DNA of 64,000 nt, taken from contig JAHEWK010000002.1 in NCBI GenBank assembly GCA_020740775.1, positions 1,116,001 to 1,180,000 of the forward strand, written 5' to 3'. Position 1 is the stretch's first letter. Each line of letters opens with the position of its first letter. The translations under genes and the position numbers were made by a program. This DNA is from Ilyonectria destructans. Its lineage: Eukaryota; Ascomycota; Sordariomycetes; Hypocreales; Nectriaceae. Under the pieces are notes generated by a model, which made no database searches, was not told where the DNA came from, and saw nothing but the letters and a program-made list of their open reading frames with translations. Positions 45,661 through 55,493 of this stretch are shown here, piece by piece.

Positions 45661-46703
45661 ATGCCTGGGCTATTTAGCCGCTTTCTCGACCTCCCGTGGG
45701 AGTTGAAAGAGGAGATTTGGAGGCTTGCACTCCGTCCTGCTCACCCAGGCGTCCAAGTTTCAGCATTTACGACCCCGACGAGGACAAGCATGACAAGGAC
45801 CCAATATATGACCTTGTACTAAGTACTTTGCGGTATTCCTCTGTCCGTCTTTCAGCCCCAAAATGGGGGCCGAGAGTCATTGGCACTCATCCCGACAACC
45901 GAAAGGATTATGCTTCTTGGACTTGCAACAACCCATCAACATATCTTATTGATGAAGGTCTGTGGACGGCTTGTAAGGAATCACGATTTATTATCGAACG
46001 CGAGTTCCAGAGTCGGAAATGGGAGTTGGCCTGGAGATATTATTGCAATTGTCAGAATCCCGATCAATTCCTCGGGTGCGAAAAATTAGTACCGGCAATG
46101 GCTTGTTTTAAGCACAAGGACTCGCCCAAATATCACTACTTTACAGTTTTCCCAAGCCAAGACCTCTTTTACCTCCAGCCACATGGCATTAAAACCCTCA
46201 ACTGGAGTGGTATGGTCCATCGCTACTTCTTGGGCGTAGAAAGTCCAGGGTTCAATGATCTAGCAAACATCGCCTTGGAATTTGATCCAAGTTGGGCGAT
46301 TGAGGCTGAGAAAGCTCGACCACACAACGGCAATGTCAAAATTCCCGACACTCTAGCCAAAATGGCCGTTGATGGAGGAAGGGATGGAGGCCTGAAAACG
46401 CTTTGGCTTATCGACTATGGGCTTAAACGGAATCCCAACGTACCTATGAATGAGGCACTGAAGGGAAAGTCGATTTTTTATCAGGGCAACCGCCGTTTTG
46501 TCGAAGTGGCAACTTACAACTCCTATCCCGAAGCAGATGCGTGGGAGGTTTACCATGAAATCGATGACTGTGTGATTTCTTGCTATCGGTTTGTTCATAG
46601 AATTCAAGATAGTATACGGTTCTGGGGAGAGGACTGTCGTGGTCGATATCGAAGCGAGAAATTGCCTGCTAATATTGGGATTCTCGCTTGCGAATACTGC
46701 TGA
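45661..46703 (+). pseudogene. 2EXR-domain protein gene with one frameshift
   Basis: From ATG 45661 the frame encodes LFSRFLDLPWELKEEIWRLA and RPAHPGVQV, the start of a 2EXR domain, then goes off frame near 45758-45760 in a GTTT run. The next frame continues the expected sequence SIYDPDEDKHDKDPIYDLVL and runs open for about 310 codons to TGA at 46701. One missing T would restore homology, and no intron fits the 13-nt interval. The rest (STYLIDEGLWTACKESRFII, then KTLWLIDYGLKRNP and a C-terminal FVHRIQDS) is typical of the large 2EXR family of Sordariomycetes, which is of unknown function and lineage-expanded. Either a young pseudogene or a base-calling error in a homopolymer. Confidence 0.8.
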
Positions 46704-48083
46704 GATTGGGCGCCTAGATCTCGATAGCTTTAGCCATACCAAACAATTATCACAAAACATGAAACTGTGAAGAATGGATGCCACTGGCCGGATTCCACAA
46801 AAGGAAACTCTTCTCTTGTAACCTGCCTATGCAAGGGTGAAGACATTGCCAAGTGCTACCACAAACGAGATACGCTAATTTCAGAAGCCCTACGTTCCTC
46901 TAGATAATTAGGGTTCATTCTAATTTAGAATGTGTCGGTACTTATAATACCCTTTTGTCGTTGATAAATTGCTAGTGTTTGTCGCCCATTGACGGAGCCC
47001 TTCCAAGATATATACGAGATGTTACTCTAAGGATGCAGGATGTCACAAGTTTCATTTTAATACAGCAGGAACTTTTCTGTTAAGTTTTACTTCGGTGTTA
47101 AGATGCCAATGTGGTTGCGAGGAACTCTAGTTAATGTGTCGTTCGTGGTGCATTCAGGCCGTCAGGAGAATGCGTCCTCCTTTCATTTATCCAGCGGAGG
47201 CGATTGAGGTGGACTCGATGGCCCCATCGGATTCCAGAGCACGCTGGAGGATGTGCCGTGTAGAGCCGTTCTTTTCCATTTGTCTCCGATCTCCGACCCC
47301 CTTCCTGATCCTCAAAGTCTTCCGCGATGATCGACAGCGTCCCCGATCCTCAACGTTGTCCTCGATCCTCGACGTTTTCCCACCAAACGCTAGGATTCAG
47401 ACCCGATCGACGGAGGAGTGATATTGGAGGAGTTCTTGACGGATTTCTCAGAGTCACGTGCTCAGTCAGGCTGCCACTCTCACCACCTCCAACGGCCTCC
47501 ACCACCTTCAACAACTTCCACCACCACCATCGGCGCTATCCTCTCGTCGCCATTATCACCTGCTTCACTTGCATCATCTGTGTCACTTGCCTTGCGATGT
47601 CTCAACCCCCGTTTCTGCATCGGTGCGGACGGGTGACGGCATAGCCCTCTAAATCGTCGACGAAACAAAGTCGCGAACCGTGGTGGCACGAGAGACCGAC
47701 TTCTCGAAGCCTTGAAGAAAACAGTGGCCAGCGGATGATGTACAGCATGAGCCGATGCCTCGCTTGTTCGCTATCCGTAAAGCTATGTCGGGGCAATCTG
47801 GAGAGAGCATTTTCGCTGTCTTCCTGTGGCACCCACCTCAGGCTGCCACAACCGGCCTCGAGCACCTAGCGTCGACCGGCTTCGACTGACCTCACCATCA
47901 CCATCACCATCACCACCATCACCACCGCCCACCGCGCCGCCGCCGCAACCAGGTAAGACTACCCCCATCACGGCGTCTGCTGCCGCTGACATGCTTATGG
48001 CCAGTCCCAACTCTTTCCGGTATGCTTTGAACAATCGAGAGGGATCCATGTTCGAGGTTGTCTGTCGCTAATACAGGGTTTGG
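46704..48083. other. intergenic / possible 5' region of the micro-exon gene
   Basis: No gene recognised before 47800. A CACCATCACCAT microsatellite lies at 47891-47925. Splice-like signals begin at 47953 (GTAAGA) and continue through 48084-48203, which may be upstream exons of the next gene. Confidence 0.4.
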
Positions 48084-48273
48084 ATGAAGACCAACACCAA
48101 CCTTGCCGCTGTAAGCCTTTCACAACCATGTCCCTTCTTTAAATATATCGTGACAGACACTAACATGATGTGTTTGGGCCGACAGTTAACCAACTACCAA
48201 AATGTACGTACTTCCTGGGTGCCCAGTCCACCATACCCACTTCTGACGATGTGTTGCTGATTCGACCCATAGC

Positions 48274-49363
48274 ATGACCAATCCTCGTGCTGTACGTATC
48301 ATTTCCTCCGCAGATACCAAAACTCCCACGGTGGTTCTCGAGATTCTTGAAATTAGCCACGTTGCTAGTTGTGAGTTAACGTGCGAACAGCCGACGAACG
48401 CTCCCAGTGGCCCTCGGGGCTGGGTAAGTGACTACCCCTCAGGCGTCGAATCATATTCTTTAAGCCCCTCGCTGCACTCTGAAAAAAAGTTCTCTTAGCT
48501 GACTGTCTCACAGAATCGGAACCAGACTAAAGTAAGTCACCTCATCTTCCATTTGTCCATTCCCACCTCATGCAGAGAGTCGAGGAACTTGAGATAATCC
48601 GCAACAATCGCGGCATCCACCGCTATTCCCTGATCCTATATCTAGCACTTGGTGTGGTGAGTATTTGACCAATCGCTAATTTTGAACCGTGTAGAAACGA
48701 TCTGTTGTATGCTGGAGCTATCCTCCCTAGCGCACGAGGCATATATCACTGACATCTATGTAGTCCGCGATGTCGACGCAGTCTGCCGTGTCTCTGGCGG
48801 TATACCAACGCCTACTGTCCTTGTTGAAACTCTATGCTTACTAGTTATCTAGTCCGTTGGCGAAACGCCGGCCGCTCCTGCGACCGAAAAGAAGGTAGGG
48901 CATGATTCGATATATGATATGCACCCCAGCATACCCCGCTGCAATTAGTGCCTTGCTAACGGCATTAATAACTAGGCTGAGGCGAAGGTTTGTCTTTTCT
49001 ACTGTCCGTGTTTATGTTGCTTGTACTGTATTGACATGTGGAACACCAGCCGTTTACGCGCGAAGTAAGTTAACCCCAAAGCAGCAATTTATGGCAGCTA
49101 ATCTAATGACGTACTTCTATAGTTCGCCCTGAAGCAGGAGAATGTAAGTAAAAGCACTTATCTCTCCATCTAATATTGATATGCTTATTTTATTTCAGGA
49201 TGCTTTAGCCAAGGCGACCGTAAGTACATCCCTTGGACCTTTGTAGATTTGTGTATAGCGTATTCTGATCCTATTTTAGGAACTCCACAGCGACGTCCCG
49301 ACGGCTCGACACCACGAGAGTGAGGGTCCCGTCGGCCGTGGAGTCGAGGGCCTAGAACGTTAG
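48274..49363 (+). CDS. micro-exon gene, about 12 exons, all introns phase 0
   Basis: Exons 48274-48291, 48391-48423, 48514-48531, 48576-48656, 48695-48706, 48764-48799, 48853-48894, 48976-48987, 49050-49064, 49123-49143, 49199-49219 and 49280-49363 encode 130 residues. Every exon length is a multiple of three (12 to 84 nt), and every intron (38-99 nt) starts GTA/GTG/GTT, ends AG and sits between codons. The last six exons are unambiguous (for example TEKK | AEAK | PFTRE | FALKQEN | DALAKAT). The product is small, polar and charged, with one hydrophobic stretch (YSLILYLALGV) and an Arg/Glu/Gly-rich tail. No family recognised. The 5' end is uncertain: the first intron is itself open in frame, giving 163 residues if retained, and two further phase-0 pieces (48084-48110 with ATG, and 48186-48203) precede it. 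The window's dispersed repeat begins just after the stop. Confidence 0.6.
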
Positions 49364-49396
49364 TCGGGGCGGGGACGCAGCGGGGCCGGGGGTGGA

Positions 49397-49560
49397 CGAC
49401 AGAGAGGACTAAAAGACCCAACAGCCCACTCAAAGGCTGATGAAGGCTGTGGTGGCGGTGTGTCTGCGATAGCTAGGGAAGCTGAGACTGAAGATGATGG
49501 AAATGAATAAAAGAGACAGGATATTAGGAATAATGCTATCTATGGGTATCATTAGATCAA
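49397..49560 (+). repeat. dispersed repeat, second copy
   Basis: Matches 7421-7580: GAGGACTAAAAGACCCAACA, then CAAAGGCTGATGAAGGCTGT, then GATAGCTAGG. It is followed by a more A/T-shifted version of the same downstream sequence, as expected of a RIP-mutated copy. It starts about 35 bp after the micro-exon gene's stop. Confidence 0.7.
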
Positions 49561-49899
49561 AATTATTCATAAGGGAATGCCGCATCGATGGGCTAAAAAC
49601 ATTGTCAATTGGTTATTTTATAGATAATAGCGATGGTGATGACGGACATATCAATCTGGTATCTCCAAATCCTCCTAGAAGACCACAAGACTGAATCATC
49701 AGATCGAGCCAATAGCCCTGGTTAAAGCAACATATCCCAAAGGAAACAGCCCACTGTGGGCTCCATCCCAAAAATGCAAAAGGCTTCAATATCCCCTATT
49801 TTCCCCCAAAGACCTTAAATCCCTGACACACTAACAATAACAGGCACCTGTTTGGAGGGCTTTGCCCAGTAAATGCAACCAACTACTTTTTTGTCATTA

Positions 49900-50155
49900 A
49901 TATGCTCCTATTTTGTTGAATATTGCTACTCGCACACATAACTCCATCCTCAATCCTGCTAATAATTACATATTATCCTAAAATATTCTTGTTAAAGAAA
50001 AAAAACTAACCGTTAGTATTTATGTACTAAAGGCTTTTTATTTTATTGATAAACATAAGTCTAAAGTCTAAGTTTGCCATGAGCTTTACATAAAGGGACT
50101 TGTACTGGTGTGTGAACAGCAATACTCATTTTGTTTTATTATTGACTGCAAACTT
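49900..50155. repeat. diverged dispersed repeat, right copy
   Basis: Same order as positions 1-310: TTGCTACTCGCACACATAAC near 49922, an AT-rich centre, then ACTTGTACTGGTGTGTGAAC near 50099. More AT-rich than a typical gene spacer. It precedes the decayed helicase copy. Confidence 0.55.
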
Positions 50156-50549
50156 CCAATTCAGATTTGTCGTCTGGGATGGGACTCCCAGTCAAAAGAC
50201 GCTCCCTCGTCATGCCGTCGAATTCTTCGCCCCTGAGGAGGGTGGCGTAGCAGTCGGGGTCATAGAACGTCCCGGCGAGTCTGCCGTTGGCAACCGCATC
50301 GAATCCGAATGGCCACTCCGGCTTCCACATGAGCCAGAGGTAGCCGTTGATGTCGCGCATGTGGTTGGAAATCGGGGTGGCCGACAGGAGCAGAAGAGAT
50401 TCGTGATGGAGCTGTCGAATCATCTTGTTGACAGCGGTTGTCGGGTTCTTGATCAAATGACATTCGTCTGTCAGGACGACCTCGAACTCCGCCCCCTCGA
50501 AGGGTGAGCCCGCGGTTCTTGTAAAATCCCGCCGCCTCGTGTTCCCCAT
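50139..50549 (-). pseudogene. SNF2-type helicase fragment (N-terminal motor domain)
   Basis: The 136-codon frame encodes FEVVLTDECHLIKNPTTAVN, with the helicase motif II box DECH, then LLLLSATPISNHMRDINGYL, motif III SAT, and WLMWKPEWPFGF. These are the central motifs of SNF2/RAD5/RAD16-like DNA-dependent ATPases, but the Walker A motif and the C-terminal motor lobe are missing next to it. It abuts repeat sequence on its 3' side. Probably a truncated copy of the same family as 51148-52905. Confidence 0.7.
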
Positions 50550-50710
50550 CGTTGATTCCGTCCTCAGATGAGTTGTTCAGGTCCCGTGCCGCATTCGTTC
50601 AGCAGCGTCGCGAAGTGGACTGGACCCTGGAGTAACTGGGCGATTATGTGGGCATCTATTGCACCGGTTGGTATGGGGTTCTCCTCGTTCGTTGCTTGGC
50701 CAGTCGAGGT

Positions 50711-50730
50711 CTAGTAACTGCAGTTCCTAG
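50711..50730. repeat. copy 1 of a recurrent 20-bp palindrome
   Basis: CTAGTAACTGCAGTTCCTAG, one mismatch from the perfect palindrome at 51510-51529. Confidence 0.8.
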
Positions 50731-50896
50731 GCTTGGCCGTATAGGGGTATGGGGAAGTTTACCTGGCACCTATGGTGGCTTCGCCAATATATATAGATAT
50801 ATCCATCTTGGGGTCGTGCGGGTTCACCTTGAGCGAGCCGATGTCGATCCGCCGTTCCTTGCAGATGAGAGCCAGATCCTGGTTGTCCGGCAGAAT

Positions 50897-50980
50897 AAAC
50901 CCTAATCCTAACCCCTAACCCTTCCATGTGACCTTGTACATTTGGCTAATGCGCCAGAGTCGGCCCCTAACCCTAGCCCT
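50897..50980. repeat. interstitial telomere-like CCCTAA repeats
   Basis: AACCCTAATCCTAACCCCTA at 50898-50917, continuing into ACCC, and again CCCCTAACCCTAGCCCT at 50964-50980. The motif equals the TTAGGG telomere unit of filamentous ascomycetes on the opposite strand, in degenerate short arrays. It lies between two decayed helicase copies. Confidence 0.75.
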
Positions 50981-51437
50981 GGATTTTACCATCGACATCT
51001 TGGTCTTCTGCCGAGTCTGAGCCCGAGTCCGAGCTTGATTGTGCGCTTAAGCTAGATTCTGTTTTAGATGAAAGTTTAGCTGCAGTTTTAAGTTTATAGT
51101 TTAATTCTAACTCGGGGTAATTTAAATATATTTCTATATTAGTATTCTTATTGGATTTCGGTTGGTAGGTTCGATGCATCTTCGATGATTTGGCCCCTGC
51201 GACAAGCCTTGTGAAAGTTCACTCCAAAGGCTGCCAACTGCATCGAAGTGATAAGAACCGAGTACTGTGAGTTGGCATCGTTGAAATGCTCCACCGCAGT
51301 GTCTCGCTCGGCCTGGCTATTCCGGGACATGTAGTGAAGTGAGCGAGTCCCGCATGCGACTAGGAGTACGTTTAGCATCCTGTGAGTTATATTAGCATTT
51401 GCTCTCATGAGATATGGACGGTATATTGTGACGGGCT

Positions 51438-51482
51438 CTAGGAACTGCAGTTGGTTCGGTTGGGAGAACTGCGGTTCCTAGC
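51438..51482. repeat. imperfect inverted repeat, palindrome arms split by a loop
   Basis: CTAGGAACTGCAG at 51438-51450 and CTGCGGTTCCTAG at 51469/51470-51482 are complementary except one base, separated by about 19 nt. The arms are the same sequence as the 20-bp palindrome nearby. Confidence 0.75.
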
Positions 51483-51509
51483 GGCTGTGTCTGTGTAGTC
51501 GCCACAGGT

Positions 51510-51529
51510 CTAGGAACTGCAGTTCCTAG
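51510..51529. repeat. perfect 20-bp palindrome
   Basis: CTAGGAACTGCAGTTCCTAG reads the same on both strands. Two related copies lie at 50711 and 51438. Confidence 0.9.
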
Positions 51530-53481
51530 GGCCCGCCTGGCACAGTGAAAGGGGGGTGAGTTAGTGGGGAGACTTACTGTGATGTGATTGGGTTTTGTAC
51601 GTATATGAGCAACCGCTCACCGGGCTCCACACATTCCAGTGCCTCCAAGATGGCGTAGGCGTATTTGGGGGAGTCCCAGGCAACCCACTTCACCTGGGCG
51701 CCGGCTCCATGGGAAAGGACTCTTTTTGCGACGTGCGGATATTGTAGAAGTACCACTGGAGACCGCCAGTGTCATCCAGGGTAGCAACCCGGTCCATCTC
51801 CTGGGTTCCGGCCGCCGGCAGGGGTCTGCCGGCGGCGACCCGAGCAGCCTACCGTCTGCGGTTTTCGGGTGTGCAACTTCCGTATAGATCGTATTCCTCG
51901 TGGTAGAGGACTGCGGCGTCCAGGTTTGCTATCGGGACCCAGTCGAACTCGAGCGTTATCCACATGAGGTCGAGCGGCGCGACCAGATCGCGCAGCGAAT
52001 TTGATATCGGCGTACCGCTCACCTAAAGCAGCCTTTCCCATTTCAACAGCTTGATCATGTTGTAATATGACCCGTTGACATTCTTCGCCATCTGTGCCTC
52101 GTCGGCAATAATTATATCAAAGGAACCATTCGAGACAAGCAGATCGTTCGAGTATTCAACCAGGTTTCCGTCTGCCGCAGTCTGCTCGTCACCGGATAGT
52201 AAGAAATTCACCTCATACTGGTTCAGCGTTTTGAAGGTGAAACGTGGAATCTTGCGACTGCGCGTCATTGTGTTTGTGTTGATGTTTCAATATGGCATGG
52301 GGCAATGACTTGTCCTGGACCAACAACCCTATTGCAAGTTAAATCTCCAGAGTTTCATCCTCCAAGACGGGACTTGTTGCCCGTGGTGCACGCGTCTGCC
52401 CTGCGGGTCTTCTCGGGCAGATTGTCCTCGTCCAGGTTGAGCGAGGGCTTTGTCGAGGGTGAACTGCTTTGCTATTTGGGCGATGCCCTCGTAGAGAAAA
52501 CCGACGTAGTCTTTCCAGAATGGCTTCTGCTCCGGTATGATGCTCATCATGAGTTTGGCCCAGATCGACATGACATGTCCCTGCTTGACGGTTTGGGTGC
52601 TGTGGTACTTCATATCGTGGCCTTCGTTCATATAGGCGACAACCCAGGTCCTCCTTAGGTTCGTTGTCGCCCGGATCCGACGCATCAGCCGCACGGTCGG
52701 CTTCGTCAAACTCGATGTTGTGCAGATCGGTTGACATCATCGCCAGCCGGCGGCACACGACCCATCGCCCACGTAACACAACACTCCCGGAAGTCGTCCG
52801 TAAACCAGTCAGGCAAGCCGATTTCGGCAGAAAGCTGGGTTGCCCATTTGGTCGTGCAGAGACGCTCTATGTTATCATAGTAGGAGTTGGTGCACTTCAG
52901 CATGTGGAATATTACCCGTTTCTTTTGTCCAACGCGAACCAGTCGACCAGTGGTTCCGCGTCAGGCATCTTCATTGACGCCGTCATTCCCCGACGCACTA
53001 TGTTTTGTTCTTTGTTTCAAAAGCGTCGGATATGAGCGGGTGGCAGAGTAGCGTCAGTTCTTGATCTCCGCGATTTGGGGAGTGGTTGTGTTGGAGTGCT
53101 TGCGTTATAGTTCCTGAGAAGGGCAATCGCATTTTATACTGTCAAGGGTCGTCCACGGCTTCTGGCTCGGCCGCCACGAGCACGAGCAGCTTCTCCTCAA
53201 GTCCCGGCTCGAGCTTGGCACAAGGGTCGCGGTACTTGACTGTGACGCGGCCCTCTAACGATCATGTTGCTTTCCTTTTCTTCGACGGAGAGCTTCTGAG
53301 CTGCTTGCTCTCGTCGTTTAGGAAGTTACTCCGGCTGTCCGTCAGCCGTCACGGCGCTGAGTACGTTCGCTGTCGTTTTGGGTATGAGCGCAGGCAGGGC
53401 GCTAGGGATTTTGATTGCCTTTTCGCGATCTTCCAGGCCAGTCCAGGTCGCTGAGCGTCTGTAAGGCCTGCGTGGCCTTCT

Positions 53482-53713
53482 GATGAGGTCCCGCGGGGTA
53501 ACGTATACTTTATCCTTGACTTCCTTACTTGTTGCCCAAGGTAGGAAGTCGTAGGAAAGGACGTAAAGGTCTGGCCCTATCGCCAACGGGCCTGCATGAT
53601 GAGGTTCCGCAGAGCAACGCCAAGTTTATCCTTGACTTCCTTAATTGTTGTCCAAGGTAGGAAGTCGTGAGAAGGGCGTAAAGGCCTGGCCTGTCGCCAA
53701 CAGGTCTGCATCG
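53482..53713. repeat. 116-bp tandem duplication
   Basis: Unit 1 (53482-53597) and unit 2 (53598-53713) share GATGAGGTYCCGC, TTTATCCTTGACTTCCTTA, CCAAGGTAGGAAGTCGT and CGCCAACRGGYCTGCAT in order, with scattered C/T and G/A differences. Confidence 0.85.
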
Positions 53714-55493
53714 CACCCTATACACCCGGTTGCAAAGGCGACGCGGAGAGATACTGTCGTAGGGTATCTGTGATGAAGTCCCCATATATACGCCTCACTG
53801 GATGGAGGATTCTTCTGGCAAAGGCGCTCTGGATTGTTGCGCATGTAGCGGTATCTTCCCACGAAGATGGCTAGGAACGGGCTGATGCGAGGCGTGGTAG
53901 CGACACACTCGTCCAGGAAGAACGGGTCCTCGCCTGCGCTTTTCTTGATGAGGGTTCGTCGGGCAGAGCCCAACCTCGTCTTGAGTCAGTTATACGTGGG
54001 TTCCAACCAGTCAAATTTCACCCAAATCTTTCCACGTGGTGGGAAGCTGCTGCCGAAGTCACTCTTACATGGTGACCATATGTCGTGGCTCCATAAATAG
54101 TCAGTACAATGTTTCAATATAGAAGAGGTGGCTGGCATCTGAGAACGACTGTTGTTGAAGACCGCTCTGCCGATACCTCCGTAGCGCTACCATCTGGGAA
54201 CGATCGTTTGGGTGGAGAGGACAGTCGTTCCCAGGTGCCGGTCTGCTCCGTCGGAGGGGGTGCACTTACATTGGTACTCGAGGAAGTATCATAGATTGTC
54301 ATCGCAGTAAGAGTGATGATGGCAACAACCACAAGGACTGGAAGAGCCCGCCTCGGACTTGTATGCTGGAAAGCCCTACGTATGCGACGAGAAACATGCG
54401 ATCCACGGGTGTGCAGCTTCCGTATTGGCTACAATGGTTAGCATTCAATGGACTTCTTTTTCGTGGAATGGTCATCAGGGGGAGCACTTACAAACGGCCG
54501 AGATGGGATCCCAGGGATGAGCACAACTGCGAGTTGTTCTCCTACATAGACTCACACTACAGGGCGGGCGTCGGTCGTCTTTGTGTTGTTTGCCTCCATT
54601 CTTGTCGTATTGAAATAATGCTTCAGGGGTAGAGCGGTGTGGGGTTCGTTCGCCAAGGTTCTCCTGGTAGATTTTGCTCTTCCGGCTGAACTTGAGGCGA
54701 TGTCCTCGTCTCCTTCAACATGAGCCTTGGGTCCCAGTCGACGCCAGGTGGAATGGGGTTAGCAATCTCCCCAGCTCCGCGTTCAACTCGTCCCTTGCTC
54801 GCCCGAGAACATGGGCGGAAATGAAGGGGACAGAAGGGAGAACGTGCCCCGTAGATCAGACCACGGCCAGAGGAACAGCTAGGAACATGTAAGTGAGGCA
54901 CAGGGAGATGGGTAGTGGGGGAGACTCACGTCTGCGGTTGCGGTCAGCTGTGCATTCTGCCCCCGTGATGTTCGCGGATATATATATCAGAATGTCCGAG
55001 TAGGTGCGGAATGATGAGAAGAGAAAGAAGGACGACCGAGCAGCAGAGCACGGGGGTATTTATAAGAATGGCCACCATTCCAAGCTCCATTGATTCACAG
55101 CTTGTGAAGATTGTTACACAGGACCGACAACTGTGTTTGCATCCGCGGCAGACTGATGCGTTGTTCACAAAGGATAGGCTATGCTACCATCAAATCGGCC
55201 AGTTAGGAAAGATATACCGAATTGTGTAGCGTTATCCACTCTGATTATTACGTACTGCGTCGCACCAGACCAGAGTCATTGTGTGTTTGCATCAATCACC
55301 AGGCCACGCAAGAGACACGTATGGTACCCAGATGCAGGAATTGCTCTACTCTACTCTGACGTTTAATATGTTTGTCTGGCTTCTATACCATTCCATTCAC
55401 GACTTGTCCGATCCTTTCCTATTTGTCCTTCCAGTCTGCTTTGCCATTGCAGGCAGATCATCATCGTACACTTGCACTCCCTCACCGCACATA
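53714..55493. other. decayed accessory DNA, minus-strand coding remnants
   Basis: Several minus-strand frames look protein-like but are short: 53973-53714 (SAGEDPFFLDECVATTPRIS, FVGRYRYMRNNPERL), about 54330-54260 (MTIYDTSSSTN before a GTAAGT donor) and 54840-54640 (IANPIPPGVDWDPRLMLKET). They may be parts of the helicase gene's N-terminal region or of another decayed gene. An inverted repeat (CTGGGAACGATCG / CAGTCGTTCCCAG) lies at 54193-54234. The unannotated stretch 52906-53481 is similar in character. Confidence 0.4.

Larger units (their letters stand above)
51148..52905 (-). pseudogene. decayed SNF2-family helicase
   Basis: Minus-strand fragments in helicase order: near 52880 LCTTKWATQLSAEIGLPDWF; near 52600 HDMKYHSTQTVKQGHVMSIW and AKQFTLDKALAQ, followed by a frame break; at 52268-52023 FTFKTLNQYEVNFLLSGDEQ then DIIIADEAQMAKNVNGSYYN (motif II DEAQ); an in-frame TAG at 52025-52023; then SGTPISNSLRDLVAPLDLMW (motif III); later FHKACRRGQ and RNSQAERDTAVEHFND, the C-terminal lobe, near 51210-51345. 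At least one stop and one frame change are not explained by introns, although some gaps could be introns. The family, SNF2-like ATPases, is often duplicated near fungal chromosome ends. Confidence 0.7.

Noticed and set aside
47826..48071. Pro/Ser-rich ORF over the CACCATCACC microsatellite as first exon of the micro-exon gene
   Set aside because: The frame depends on microsatellite sequence, and the following splice phases do not connect cleanly with the phase-0 exons downstream.
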